Positions 12,452 to 24,618 of a stretch of DNA of 64,000 bases are shown here, in pieces. How positions within the stretch are numbered: position 1 is the first letter of the stretch; every line of letters begins with the position of its first letter. This DNA is from Roridomyces roridus (Eukaryota; Basidiomycota; Agaricomycetes; Agaricales; Mycenaceae): positions 1 through 64,000 of the forward strand of contig JARKIF010000075.1 of NCBI GenBank assembly GCA_029378245.1. The letters run 5' to 3'. The notes under the pieces are model-generated. The model saw only the letters and a program-made list of their open reading frames with translations, was not told the origin of the DNA and made no database searches. The position numbers were made by a program, and so were the translations under genes.

Positions 12452-12546
12452 TTCGGCAGAAGAAGACTTATTATAATTGTCCACTCTGGAATGGCGGCGT
12501 CTGCCAATATTTATTCTGAGGCCAAGTTGCTTGTCTGTGCTTGGTA

Positions 12547-12984
12547 GTCTCTCGTAGACAGACTCTAGACAATCTGACGATACACGTATGTAGATTGATT
12601 ATAGAGTCTGTTATCAAACTCGGCCCTTTGGCAGGGGCCCGACCAATGACGTCAAATGCTCAGTTGGGTAGTCCCACGTGACTCTTTTGCCCGCGTCGGT
12701 TCGAACCCGCAGCTTGTCAACTATCTTAAATTGACTTTACTCACATGATCACACAGGACCACCTCAGATAGGACCCCAAATCAAAGAAAATCATGTTTTA
12801 TGGATTCAAAGTAATAAGGAATGGACTGGACAGGATGCATGGCTCGAAACGAGCCAAGGGAAAATAGACACCTCGGAGCGGGCTCGAACATGCGCGAGCA
12901 AAACAATCACGTGGCACGACCCAATCGGGCTCTTGACGTCATTGGTCGGGCCCCTGCCAAGGGTCAGACTTTGCAATCAGACTA
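12547..12984. mobile_element. 438-bp inserted repeat in left arm, MITE-like
   Basis: The right arm of the duplication reads straight through this site, so the insertion is directly visible. It is flanked by an 11-bp direct repeat TGTGCTTGGTA (12536-12546 and 12985-12995). Inside are long inverted repeats: GGCAGGGGCCCGACCAATG near 12630 is mirrored near 12940, with diverged tails outward. It includes a B-box-like GGTTCGAACCC near 12700. No coding capacity. Confidence 0.75.
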
Positions 12985-13071
12985 TGTGCTTGGTATGATC
13001 TGTCGCGAAATCTGAGCACGTGCATCAAAATTTCTCTCTTCTGCTTCCATCTACTACTCATACACGATGCC

Positions 13072-13832
13072 TCAAAACGCGACCTTGCTAACAACGCCAT
13101 AGAAAGCCTTGCCCTGAATGGCAGCAATCTCCAACTCGAGCTCCGACGGCTGCCTCGATCCATCCGGCCCCGCAAACGTCCCAGCGCCCCAGGGCGATCC
13201 ACCATGCACCTCGGTCACGTTCGACAGCTGGGGGAACGCATGCGAGTATCCAAACGGCACAAAAGCCACGCCATGATGGGCGAGAGTGCTGAGGGCCGCA
13301 ATAACGGTGCTCTCCTGTCCGCCACCGTGTCCAGCGCTGCTGACGAACACACCAGCATACTTGCCCGCCAACGCTCCCGCCGTCCACAGTTTACCCGTCG
13401 AGTCCCAGAAGGCTTTCCACTGCGCGGGGAAGTTGCCGTAGCGCGTTGGGATGCCGAGGAGGAACGCATCGTAGGTGGCGAGTATCTCGGGGGTCATGAT
13501 GGGGAGATCGGGCTTGGGGGCGGCATACATCTTGGTCAAGACCTCTTCGGAGAGGGTTTCGGGGATTCTAGGCTAATGGTGAGTGTGGATTCGACTTCTT
13601 CTGTTATGGAGGGGCGCACTGATAGACGGTGACAGAGCCTCCTGCCTCTTCGATCCCCTTCTTGACGGCCTCGGACACTGCAGGCTATCAGTAAGGGCTG
13701 TGACAAACGCGCTGGCTTGGACGCACTCTTCGTAATGTGGCCATACCTGACGATGGTGAGCACGTCGTTCTCGATACCAGCAAGAAAATCTTACATGGAG
13801 TAAGTGATGATGGCGATCTTCGGTGAGGACAT
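13072..13832 (-). CDS. WrbA-like NAD(P)H:quinone oxidoreductase, left copy
   Basis: Four exons give about 203 residues starting [19 protein letters not shown]. The flavodoxin fold of the WrbA/Pst2 family is clear: a first beta strand and FMN-phosphate loop (SMYGHITK), [30 protein letters not shown] and [20 protein letters not shown]. Members are FMN enzymes that reduce quinones by two electrons and protect against oxidative stress. The start ATG has the context CCACCATGTC, and a TATAAAG box lies 51 bp upstream. Length is normal for the family. The encoded last-exon protein is identical to that of the right-arm copy at 61716-62476, and both copies look intact. It converges on the GST remnant, 620 bp away. 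Confidence 0.93.
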
Positions 13833-13882
13833 GGTGGGCTGAGGGCAAGTGTTGTTGTTGACGCAGTGAATGCAGACAGAAC

Positions 13883-13889
13883 CTTTATA
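13883..13889 (-). promoter_or_regulatory. TATA box of left WrbA-like gene
   Basis: TATAAAG on the minus strand, 51 bp before the ATG. The identical box precedes the right copy. Confidence 0.6.
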
Positions 13890-14307
13890 CTGTTGACAGC
13901 GGCGTGCTAGATACCAAATACGGTGAGCCTTAGGAACGAACCATCGAATGCTACCCCGCTCATTCTGCCGCTAGCCGCCCCATGTACGGACGTTTCTTCT
14001 CACCTCTTCTCACTCACTCACAGGGTCCCACAGGCTCACTTGCTTTAGATAGCAACTGTCCGTCGGCAGCAAATTTCAACGCATGCAGAGTTGGCCTGTT
14101 TCTTCCTAATTGTTCGCACGTTCCATGCCTCGAGGCTCGCGGTCCCGACAAACTCGAATTCGCCTGTCAATCCAATTGAGGCAACTTGCCATCCAGAATG
14201 CGATCACCGGCTACCCATAAGCCTCTCCTTGGCCGCGCCTATAGATTGGCGAGAGCCGACAGCGCCAGACAGCGCCTCGTTGTTGGTTTTTTCAACAACG
14301 CTTGGTA

Positions 14308-15094
14308 CTAGTTGATAGTCCGCTTCGCCAGGCGGAGGAGCGGCCTGCTCGACTAAGCATGTATGCCATTCTTCCCGCGCATCTAAAATTGAAAGATTCC
14401 TGCTTCTTTCGCTTGCTAGATTGCACGTGATTGTTGGAGTTGAGTCTGGATGTACTGCTAAGCCGTGGGTTAGGCCGAGTGCATCTAGACTTCACTTCAC
14501 CATGGTGTGCCGAACAAAACAATCATTCCAGTTGCAGTTCGCTGATCGCCGCGCAACCTCTTCGTTGTCAGCAAGGCTTCTGACCACCGTACCCCGTCCA
14601 AGGAATGACATGGGCGAACCTCGGTGAGGTTTCTCAATAAGTAGCTCTCGAGGTGAATTCATGCATGTGTCATTCGGCTTCTGATGTACTTGATTCCACT
14701 CCCGAGTCCCATTTGCCTTCAAGGCCTTCGAGATCAAATGCAGATTCCTTGCAAATTCCACGCACAATTCAATCGGCAGACCAGAGAAACAACAAATGTC
14801 CGTTCATACTCGTCAAGCGGAAGAAATACGAGTCCGGGACCTAGGTTGGACCCAGGTCAGATATGGCTCATCGATGTATGATGATGAGCGCTGAGCGCTC
14901 ATTGCCGCCAGGGCGTGTGATCGGAACGGCCCCCGCGGCGGGCGACGCTTAATTGATTCAATGGCTTCCCGTTGGCCTCCTGTCATATGCTGTCATATAT
15001 GAGCCTGGAGTGGGGTGGAACAAGTTTCCCGCTGTCCGTTTCCCGTTCTCTCACTTCCACCCCCACCCACCTACCCAACCAACCCTCCCTCCGA
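14308..15094. other. Intergenic between left arm and NmrA-like gene
   Basis: Short overlapping frames only. The last ~100 bases before the NmrA-like start are pyrimidine-rich (CCACCCCCACCCACC-type), as in many fungal core promoters. Confidence 0.5.
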
Positions 15095-16376
15095 ATGCCA
15101 GTTATCTCAATCCTCGGCGCGACTGGCCAACAAGGTGAGCGTCCTCGTGCCGTTCAATTGTGGTCTTGAATATCGAATGCTGATATACGATCGATAAAGG
15201 CTCCGCCGTCCTTAGCTCCATTCTGTCAGATGGGACCTTCACTCCGCGCGCCCTGACCCGGAACCCCGACTCTCCCGCTTCGCAAGCGTTGGCTGCACAA
15301 GGCGTGCAGGTCGTCAAGGCGGATCTGTGGGATACGGAGTCTATTAAGGAGGCGCTTGCTGGGAGTGATTTGGTTTTTGGTGTGCGTTCGAGTCTTATTC
15401 TTCTTATTCATCCGATTGGAACCAGAGGGTGTTGACGGAATGCTTGCGCAGGTAACCAACTTTTGGGACCCGTCGGTTTTTCCTGGGACGCCCAACGGCG
15501 TCGGGGAGATTACGCAAGGGAAGAATTTGGTCGATGCAGCCAAGGCGGTGGGAATCAAGTTTTTCGTGTGGAGGTGCGAATTGTCCGATATTAGCCCGGC
15601 GTCCGTGTCATTTATGATTGTCTAGCGCACTGCCGAGCTCCAAACTTCTTTCTGGGGGCAAGTATCCCGACGTGTATCATATCGACAGTGCGTTTTTGTC
15701 TTTGTTTTGAGCTTGTGGGGATTCAACTGACTGGATGGATGGAATTTCGATAGGTAAAGCCGAGGTGTGGGATTACCTCAAGGAATCGGGCGTTCCATGC
15801 GCTGCAGTCGATACGCCTTATTTCGCGGAGAATCTTTGGACGTGGGTCCGCTTTCTACTCTCATGAACAAGTTTTGAACGCAACGCAGGTTCGCGATGCA
15901 GAAGAACGAAGCTGGGACCGGATACATTATTCCCGTACCTTACACCGCGGAGGCGTTGCAGTCTTTCCTCTGGGTCAGTCACGACCTGGGACCCGCTGCG
16001 CTCGCTCTGTTGAAGAACTTTGATGATCCGGAGAGGAAGGGACAGGATGTCTTGGGGAAGGCGTTCCCGATCGTTTCGTTCATCGAGACGTATCCCGAGG
16101 TGGCCAAGAGAATTTCGGCGGGTGCGTTTGTCGTTTTCCTCCTTCCGATCCTGTGTTGACCAGCCTGCACTTCTAGCCATCGGCAAGGAAGTCGTCTTTG
16201 TCCCCATCGAGACGTGTGGATTACACGAGCTGGACCAGATGTACAGATACCAGGCTGATTTCGGGATGTACAGGGACTTGCCGATTCCGAACCCCGACCT
16301 TGTTGCGCTGGGGTTCAAGGCTGTTGGGACGCTGGATGAGCTTATTGAGACTCAGATTGTGCCGAGGTTCAAATGA
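15095..16376 (+). CDS. NmrA-like / isoflavone-reductase-type NAD(P)-binding protein
   Basis: Seven exons (15095-15134, 15200-15381, 15452-15573, 15626-15687, 15754-15841, 15889-16121, 16177-16376) join in frame. The product starts MPVISILGATGQQGSAVLSS, a Rossmann fold with the GxxGxxG nucleotide loop (GATGQQG), followed by ALTRNPDSP, which contacts the NADP phosphate in this family, and by VVKADLWDTESI. Later landmarks are GKNLVDAAKAVGIKFFVWS and SGVPCAAVDTPYFAENLW. The family (NmrA/HSCARG) includes redox-sensing regulators that bind NAD(P) without a catalytic Tyr-Lys pair, as well as true reductases; which one this is cannot be told. Length (~308 residues) is normal and all introns are 47-70 nt. 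Confidence 0.92.
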
Positions 16377-16902
16377 GTTGGTGTACATATGATTTGTATT
16401 GAATGTATGATTCGATTTGTGTATCGGGGCACGCGATGCGATGCGTGACGTTTATTAGGCGACACATGCCCGTGCGCGGTTGATGTGTCTGGTTGTTTGT
16501 GCGCTCTCTCTTTCCTTCTGACTCGATCCACATCCAATCCAATTCGAAACTGCATCCAGATGCACCCCTCGATGCCACGGTTGAGCTGATGACGAGCCAC
16601 GCCCTGAGAGCAGGCTCAAGGTCCAATTCTTCTCGTGGATGGATTTTTCGCAGTCAGGTTCGTCGGTCGCTTCTTCCGTGTGCAGCTCGACCTCGTTGCC
16701 TCCATGGGATGGACTTGAAACTAAAAACAGGATCCATAATGACGATGACTCTCACTCTGAGTGGCACGTTCGCCCCTTTATCCGATCAATAGCGAAAACG
16801 GTCAGCCACCTCAGTCTCTTTCTCTTCCCCCCATCTACCACATCCTATTCGCCCGCTCTTTTCCTACCACGCTCCTTTCCCCCACACGCTGGCATACCCA
16901 CC
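16377..16902. other. Intergenic, promoter of the downstream membrane protein
   Basis: No gene seen. A C/T-rich stretch lies just before the ATG at 16903. Confidence 0.5.
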
Positions 16903-18331
16903 ATGCCGACCATCGTCGTTCCCTCCAACGGCCGACTCATCACCGCTCCGAACTCGAATCGCCCAGTCATCATCCCGCCAGGAGGGCCAGACCTGCAAAA
17001 GCTGTTCATCTGTCTGAGCGTCGTCGCAGCTTTCGTAGCAGTCACATCTTTTGGAGTCGTCAAGCTCGTAGCGTTGATGCCAGGTCGTTCCAGGGTTGAG
17101 AAGGTGCGTTTGCTGCCTCCTCTTTCGAGTACATGTCCTGACGACAGAACAGCGCGCCAAGAAACCTTTCCTCCTCCGTTTATCTCGCCCTGCGTCGTAC
17201 AACAGCATCACCACCACCACCATCGCCAATCTCCGCAAGCCCACCTTCGTCCATCCACGCAAAGCCCGGCCCGCGGCACGAGATTTCTGTAGAGGCGCGG
17301 TCAAATACGTCAAGGTCTCACCACACGTCCGACATATCACCGCTCCCAACGCGTACGCGATGAATCACCGCCGGCGGACTGTCTGGATCCACCCGGGGTC
17401 GTCGCCGTTGAGGAATGTGGTCGAGCCGGGATGTAGGGATGGCGGTAGGGGGCGCTGGGCATGGATAATGCCGATAACTCTACTTGGGCGTCGCGGCGGA
17501 TGCTCTGCTGCTACCTCTGTTGGTGCTCTGCTGGAGAAGGAGGGACAAGAGGTCGTTGAAGCTGAGGACGACGACGACGACGACGACGAACCGCTGGCCG
17601 TCTTGCTTGCGAGATCCAAGTCCAGATCCACATACTCCCAGCCGCCCGCGATCCCCAGCGCTGCACACGAGACTGGCGCCACACCGGACACCTGGCCATG
17701 GACGGAGAGCTTGCACCACGCCGCCGATATCGTCGTGGGCGCACATCCAGATACATGCACCTCCGCCGTCGCTGTCGCCATCTTTGCTTCGAATTCCGAG
17801 TATCCTACTCCCTCGGTATCACACGCAGCACGTCAAGAAGATAGCGTCTTTGAGCCGGACGTTCCCAGCATCACCGCGCATCCAGACCCTCTGGTCGTCG
17901 TTGGCACTGGCGTTGTTCCTCTTCTGATCTTTCATTCCGACTGCTCTCATTATCGCAATCTTGCTCCGTCGACATCAGCACATGAAGCCAACGGCGTCTC
18001 TGGTCCGCCGAAACCTTGTTCCATCTCTGAGTGTATTCCCAGCATCACGAAGGACTCTGTCTTGGCGGTCGCCAGCGCTCCTGGTGGTGCGGCTTCTGCT
18101 GCGGAGGAGGAGCCTGAGGCACGGAAGATTCATCAAGGTACCGGCCTTGGAGAAGTGGAGTCGGACTACTGTCATCAAGCGCGTTCTCCACTAGCAGAGA
18201 TATCGGTCAAGTTCCCGGTGGAGGAGGCTTTGGGCAGATCCAGGGTCGATCATGTGATGGGGGTGAAGATCAAGGTCAAGGTCAAGGCCAGGAATAAGGG
18301 TAACGGAACTAGGAACGAGGATGGATACTAG
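16903..18331 (+). CDS. Uncharacterised one-pass membrane protein
   Basis: Two exons (16903-17103 and 17153-18331) give about 459 residues. The start has a good context (CCCACCATGCC). A single hydrophobic helix near residues 33-58 (KLFICLSVVAAFVAVTSFG) follows a short Pro/Asn-rich head, suggesting a type II or III signal-anchor. The rest is hydrophilic and low in complexity: a basic patch rich in Arg/His, an Asp run (DDDDDDDD) near the middle, and a Lys-rich tail (KIKVKVKARNKG). I recognise no catalytic domain. Exon 2 is one long open frame, which supports coding. The acceptor is chosen so that exon 1 (VEK) joins RAKKPFLLRL in frame; the nearer AG would break the frame. Confidence 0.65.
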
Positions 18332-20188
18332 TATGGAAGGTGTTGGTGGGAATGGCAAGGGGAATGTTGGATTTGGGCTTTGACGAGGATAGGAGGAGGC
18401 GCTGATGTGCGTGTTGTGTTATCTTTGCTGCAATCGAATGGTATTTTGGGGCCTTATTCTCGACGTTCGGAATCAAGAATAGGTCAGTATCCGGGTTCCT
18501 TGCTTATCGCCCAAGATGAAGACGGGCTCGGAGGATGGATCAATGCAGCTAAGTGGTTGCATTCTATTACGGCAATGGATGGAGAGTTGTCTGGATCGCA
18601 TCCCGCTCCGCGCCGCCCGAATTGCTGGCAGCTGAATGTATACTTGGGCGCTGCTACGTGTCGCAATGTATGAGCGCCCACTCCACGCCCACTGCCAGGT
18701 GTTCTCGTTTTCGTTTTCCGTTACCATACATATACTTACACCCGCCGCGGAGAGCGGAGGTTTCCATTGGCGTACGTAGGCGAGTCGCATCAAGATCGGA
18801 ATAACTACGGACATCCGTTGGCCTACCCGAAGAATTCAATCCTGCAACCAAGGTTGACACAGGAGTGGGAGAGGGTCTGTCACTGTTATCTCGGCAAGAC
18901 GACGGAAGGCGTTGTGGGGCGGGTGGCATGAGCGTTGCTCTGGGAATACTTACCTTGGAATGGGATGGGATGGATAGAAATTGAATGCGCACTTTTTTCA
19001 ATTTAGAACCATTCGAGGAAGGTCAATTTTCATTGACAACTTTGGAAGGTCGTCTTAAGGATGACAGGCCACTCGGAGCCATGTGGTCGGCAGTGCCAGT
19101 ATTGCCCAGATCGCTCAACACTGCCAAGTCCTTACCTGGTATGTATGTAATGCCGTTTGTTATTGCCTCGGAGACCTCGTATTCGGACGACTGAAATTTA
19201 ATGAATTGAATGATCAGAAGCACGCGGTCGACCCTTGTAGTATTACAGCCGGCGTATACGCGGGCAACTCGGAGTTGTTTCGAGATAGTAATACGCCGCC
19301 CGCTACTTACGCGCGCGTGCAAAATTCATTTCGAGGATAATAATGCGGTACTTACTTGGCTAGATCAACCTCGAGTCTGTTTTAGAGTACCCCGTATTCG
19401 GTTTGCGCCGTTTCATTTCGGTCCCAACCAAGAAGTAAATGAGAGTAAATGGCCCCAGATAAGGTTTGAATTGAACGCTCGGATCTTCGCCGACTATGCC
19501 TGCCACGGCAACCACGGCTTCAATTTCAAATTTGACCCGCGCATCACAGCAGATCAATGCGTGACCTTGACAGCTTGTCACTTTTCTCCTCAGTCTTCCA
19601 GCCCTGCTGCCAGCGCCAGCGGACAGGAAGCTCCAAATCCACTGGCTACCACATTTTTGATTGCTACCTACCATCTGGGGAAGATATATCTCAAGGAATG
19701 GAAGACAGAAGCAAGGAACAGGAATTGCGATGCGTGCCAGTCAAATGCCAATACTACCAATCCTGCTCCTCTGCTACTAGAAAAGCTCCGCAGTTCTCAC
19801 CTTCTCGAGCGTCCTGGAGGCAATGCACTCTGGTGTCGATACCCTTGCTGTGTACAACCGAAGATTGTTGCAGTATTCCGTACACATTTTGCGACCAATA
19901 CATTCTGGTTATCTCAACGCAACGGGTCTAGTTCTGGTTCCAATTGTTTCTACTCACGAGGAGGCCCACGCGATAGGGAACATTCTTTAACATTTCCCCG
20001 TGTGCCCGTGTGCTATCGGATGTATTTTGGGCGGCTTTCTCTCATGCCGACTAGGCTTTCTAACTCCGCAATCGGAGCGGCGCTGGCAGGACACGGGGGT
20101 TATTAGAACCCTCGATAGCCGAGATCATTTGAGCTTTCCTGCCTCCCCTCCCCCTCCCCCGTCTATTCCCCGCCTTTTCACTCAGGCC
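18332..20188. other. Intergenic upstream of OPT gene
   Basis: Nearly 1.9 kb. It contains one longish open frame on the plus strand (19210-20106, 298 codons) that starts with no good context, has no domain, ends 80 bp before the OPT start codon and has the even amino-acid mix of a chance frame. I treat it as unproven. A pyrimidine-rich tract (CCCCTCCCCCTCCCCC-like) near 20145-20165 probably belongs to the OPT core promoter. Confidence 0.5.
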
Positions 20189-23100
20189 ATGGAGAAAGAC
20201 CCGGTGCAAGTCAACGAGAAGGGCTCGAGCCACTCGTCCTTGGACGAGAAGGGCGCTGTCGGTCTAGCAGATCTCGTGGGTACCCCAGCTCCATCTACAG
20301 TGGGAACGCTCTCAACTTTCTTCAGGATGGCCTCGGAGCCGAGATGCAGGCTATTCCGGAGCACCTGTTGGAGGCGGCCGAACATGCTCAGACGATGAGC
20401 GCTGAGGAGATTGAGGAGACGATCCATATCATCGTGGAAGAGGTGCGTTTGCTGCTTTGGAGCCAGAATTCGGGCGCTGATGGGCGCCGTCTAGCATGGA
20501 GACGACCCCAACTTTCCTCAGGGTGTTTTGATCGCTGCCAGGTGCGTCGAACACAATTTATCTCTACCTTCATGTTGGTTGACTGGCAATATGAAAGGCG
20601 GTACCTCTACGACGAGGAGCTCAAGCAGAACCCGGTGGAGTATCAACAGGTTTACGAGGAGCTCAAGGTCGAGGCTGCCCTCATCCTCATCGTGCGCCAT
20701 TATCTCGCCCTTTTCGCGGCACAACCCCTGATATGTTCTATTCCAGAACTCGCCATATGCGGAGGTCCGAGCAGTCGTGGACAACCATGATGACCCAAAC
20801 ATCAGTGGTGCCACCTTCCGTACACTGGGTGCGTTGAATTCTCCACAGCTAACCGAATATTTTCTGAATTGTCACTATAGTTATCGGCACCATCTTCGTC
20901 GGCGCTGGGTACGTGAAGCTTTCAATGCATTCGTTCCTTCAATATCGGCTTACCTGGGTCCACTCAGGGGTTTTATCAACCAGTTCTTCAGTATACGGCA
21001 AGTCTACCCACGGGGTCGGGTTATTTCCTTTTCTGATTTCAGCGCCCGGCACGTTCTAGGTTCCCCTCCATCACGGTTCTGGCGAATGTCGCACAGGTCC
21101 TGGCCTACCCCGCAGCGATGCTCATGTCCCTCCTCCCCACACGGCAATTCACGACCTTTGGATACACATGGAGCTTGAACCCGTGCGTTCCATTCATTGG
21201 TGCTTTAGACCTTTTCAAGTGCTGATGTGGGAAATTTTGCTTGGCAGTGGGAAATTTAACCAGAAGGAGCACATGTTGATTACGGTATGTTGGTTCGCCT
21301 TTCTCAGCCTATCAGGTGTCCGCATTTGGTTTCCTGACATGCCCTTTTCTTTCCTAGATCATGGCAAACGTCGGCTTTAACACTCCGTATACGAACAACG
21401 TAAGAGTCTCTCTCCGTCGCGTTGATGTTCTCTAACAGTGTTTCCAGATCATTTGGGTCCAATTCCTGCCGCTGTACTTTAACCAAGGATGGGCGGCTGG
21501 CTTTGGATATCAGAGTACGTTGCGCTGCGCCAAATTATTCGGGTTTCAACGTTGACTTTGGCGCAGTCCTGGTGGCTTTATCCACCAACTTTATTGGATA
21601 TGGTCTGGCTGGACTGACGCGCCGCTTCCTCGTCTACCCCGCTTACGCCATCTGGTAAGTGTGCCAAATGAGTGTGGATCCGAGATTGACTTGGCTGCGT
21701 GTAGGCCTACCAATCTGGCGGTTCGTATAACAACTACTTGCGTTCCTCGCCATCTTGCTTACCCTTTCCTTCGCGTGTAGATGATCGCTTTGAACGTAAG
21801 CAAGCCAACTTGATACCGAAGCAGTCACTGACCATTGCAACAGAAAGCCTTCCACACCAGTGCCGCGGAGAACACGATTGCCAACGGATGGGGGATTACC
21901 AAGATGCGCTGGTTCTTAATCTGCTTCAGCAGCATGTTTGTGTACTTCTGGTTCCCCGAGTACGTCGTGCTCTTCTCGAGTTCAGACCGTCCGGCTAACC
22001 TCGGCGGTGCAGCTTCATCTTCCAAGCCCTGTCGTTCTTCAACTGGATGACCTGGGTGCGTCTTTCGTGTCTTCATTAATCCAGCGTGGTCCCCTGACTC
22101 CGCCTTGCCTCCCTCAGATCGCGCCCAACAACGTCCATCTCGCTGCGATCACCGGAAGCTACACCGGCCTTGGGCTGAACCCCATCCCGACCTTTGACTG
22201 GAATCAGTTCACTCCCATCCTGGACCCGCTCATCTATCCGTTCTTCGTGCGTCCCGCCTTTTGTTGTACCACACACGCTGACCAACGGGCTGATTGTCGT
22301 ACAGAGCACCTTCAATGTTCGTTTTTTCCTTTCTTCTTAGAGTGCAGGTGTTGATGAGCACTTCGCAGACGTTCCTGGGCGAGATCCTCACGTTCCCCGT
22401 CATCGTCGCTCTGTGGTACACGAATACCTGGAACACGGGCTACCTGCCCATCAACTCCAATGTACGCTTTATATATTTCTATGGTGGCCCGAAGCTGACA
22501 ACATGATAGCGTGTCTTCGATAACACAGGAGGCCTCTACAACATCTCAAAGGTCGTCAACTCCGACATGCTTTTCGACCAAGAGAAGTATAGCAGTTACA
22601 GCCCTGCGTAGTGAGTTTCTTGTTTGAGTTGTGGTGAGCCCGAAGTTGATGCAATTAGTCTGGCATCCGGAAACATCCTCATCTACGGCTTGTTCTGTGC
22701 GTACCTGAACTTCTTCCCGCTTTACATAGCCATTAAAACGTGTTCTAGTCGCCACCTACACCGCGACGCTCACCCACGCCGTCTTGTACTACCGTCGAGA
22801 GATATCTCACGGGCTGAAGAGCGTGTTCAGTAAGAAGAAGACGTCCGAGGTACACAGGGATGTTCATGTTCGCTTGATGGTACGCGTTGACATACTTCCG
22901 CGACGACTTGGATGTTGATTTGCGTCCCAGATGCAATACAAGGAAGTTCCGGAATGGCAGTACTTTGTGTATGTTTTCCCGCCTCATCCTTACAAGCGCC
23001 ACGCTTATTCAATCCTGTCCATAGCATCCTTGTCTTGTCCATCGCACTCGGCGCCATTGGCATTGGTGTCTTCCACACAGAAACTTCGCCGGCCGTCGTG

Positions 23101-24361
23101 CTCTACGGAGGTAAATACATAATATACCTCAGCATCTGACTCTGCTTATACTTTCTTTACCAGTCTTCCTCGCCGCGATCTTCGTCATCCCCATCGGAAT
23201 TATCCTCGCGATCACCAATGTTCAAATCACTCTCAACGTCCTCGCTGAGCTCTTTGGTGGTCTTTGGTTCCCCGGAAATGCGATCGCAAGTGAGTTTTCG
23301 TATTGTTTCGCCCGTTGGATTATCGTTGATCTGTACATCGTCTTTCTCAGTGAATTATTTCAAGGTAAATAGCACTGCAATTTTCTTTTCTCAGCATTGA
23401 CCGACCGCCCACAGAGTTACGGCTACGTCACGACCGCCCACACGCTTAACTTTGCGCAAGATCTCAAGCTCGCGCATTATATGCACATCCCACCCTACCA
23501 CACATTCATCGCGCAAATCTACGCCACGATTGTCTCCTCTTTCGTCTGTACCGCGATCCTCAACTTCCAGATGACCAAGATTTCCGGTGTCTGCACGCCC
23601 GAACAAGTCAACCACTTCACGTGCCCGGGTATCAACACCTTCTTCACGGCGTCTGTCCTTTGGGTACGCTTTCCTGAATCAGCATCCGTGAATCCCCTTC
23701 CCTGACCTTGCTTTCTAGGGAACCCTCGGACCCAAGAGGATGTTCGGCGCGGGCGGCATCTACAACAGTCTCCTTTACTGCTTCCTCATCGGTGCCGTCA
23801 TCCCCATCCCATTCTACTTCCTGCGCAAGCGCGTCAAGATGTTCGAGTACATACATCTGCCTATTCTGTTGGCCGGTGGTCTCAACTACGCTCCGTACAA
23901 CCTCTCGTGCGTGTCCCCTTTGGCGCGCGAGCAACTGAACTAACTTGTATGGATTCAGGAACCTCTGGCCCGCCGTCCCCGTTGCGTTCTTCTTCAACGT
24001 GTACGTCAAGAAGCGCTACCCTCGCTTGGTGGAGTAAATACAACTAGTGCGTCGTTCCCCTCCTACAAGATGTCTCTTTTGTTGACAAGCAACCGCCTTG
24101 CAGCATCACAACAACAGCCTTCTCCTCCGCAATCGCCATCAGCGCAGTCGTAATCTTCTTCTGTGTCCAATGGACTAACGTCGAGATTAACTGGAGCGGG
24201 AACACGCGTCCGTTCGACGGCTGCGATGGGACGGGGTGCCCGAGGCTGCAGGTGCCCGAGCAGGGGTTCTTTGGGCCTGTGAGTTCTTTTGATTTCTTTC
24301 TTTTCGCTCGAGTGGAAGATTGACGCATCTTTCTCTGTAGGGTGTTGGCGAATTCCATTGA
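20189..24361 (+). CDS. OPT-family oligopeptide/metal-peptide transporter
   Basis: A many-exon gene (intron count in the high teens, most ~50-60 nt). The start is MEKDPVQVNEKGSSHSSL, a soluble N-terminal tail. The family entry motif SPYAEVRAVVDNHDDP leads into the first helices (GFINQFFSIRQ), followed by QVLAYPAAMLMSLLPTRQF, GFNTPYTNNIIWVQFLPLYF, NPIPTFDWNQF, QTFLGEILTFPVIVALWYTN, ELFGGLWFPGNAIAMNYFKS, DLKLAHYMHIPPYHTF and GVCTPEQVNHFTCPGINTFF. OPT proteins are proton-coupled plasma-membrane carriers of small peptides, including glutathione, and of some metal chelates. Near 24036 the expected KYNY motif is off frame: reading exon DNA straight meets TAA. Splicing from GTAAAT inside that codon run restores the frame (RLVD-ITTTAFSSA), dropping the motif. 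It is either a working gene with an altered splice site or a late pseudogene. Confidence 0.9.
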
Positions 24362-24618
24362 ACCAGGGTGGATACTATTGTAGCGCGTAATATTTTTGGG
24401 CGAGTGTATATATGTAAGCTGTGGATGTTTATCGTTTCTTTTCCATCTTCTCCATCTTCAATGAGTGTGGGTCGGGATGGATCTGCTTCGCCTCCAGAAC
24501 GTGACATGGGACGAACGATCGTGTGCCAAGAGTGTCTTTACTTGTATCCGTGAACCGTTCGGAATTTCAGTACGTGTGGTGCATAATTTCTCGCTGTTCC
24601 TCTCAAAAGGGATTCTGG

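Larger units (their letters stand above)
11893..14307 (+). repeat. Left arm of a 46-kb-spaced inverted duplication
   Basis: This block (GST remnant, WrbA-like gene and upstream DNA) is repeated in reverse at 60286-63180. From about 12375 to 14307 the two arms are nearly identical apart from insertions and one ~38 bp gap near 13925. From 11893 to about 12375 they differ at roughly one base in ten. The inner edge falls in CAACAACGCTTGGT, after which the two sequences part. The left arm has its own 438 bp insertion, and the right arm a 918 bp one. Confidence 0.9.

Noticed and set aside
19210..20106. 298-codon open frame upstream of the OPT gene
   Set aside because: No domain, poor start context, amino-acid mix of a chance frame, and it runs into the OPT promoter.
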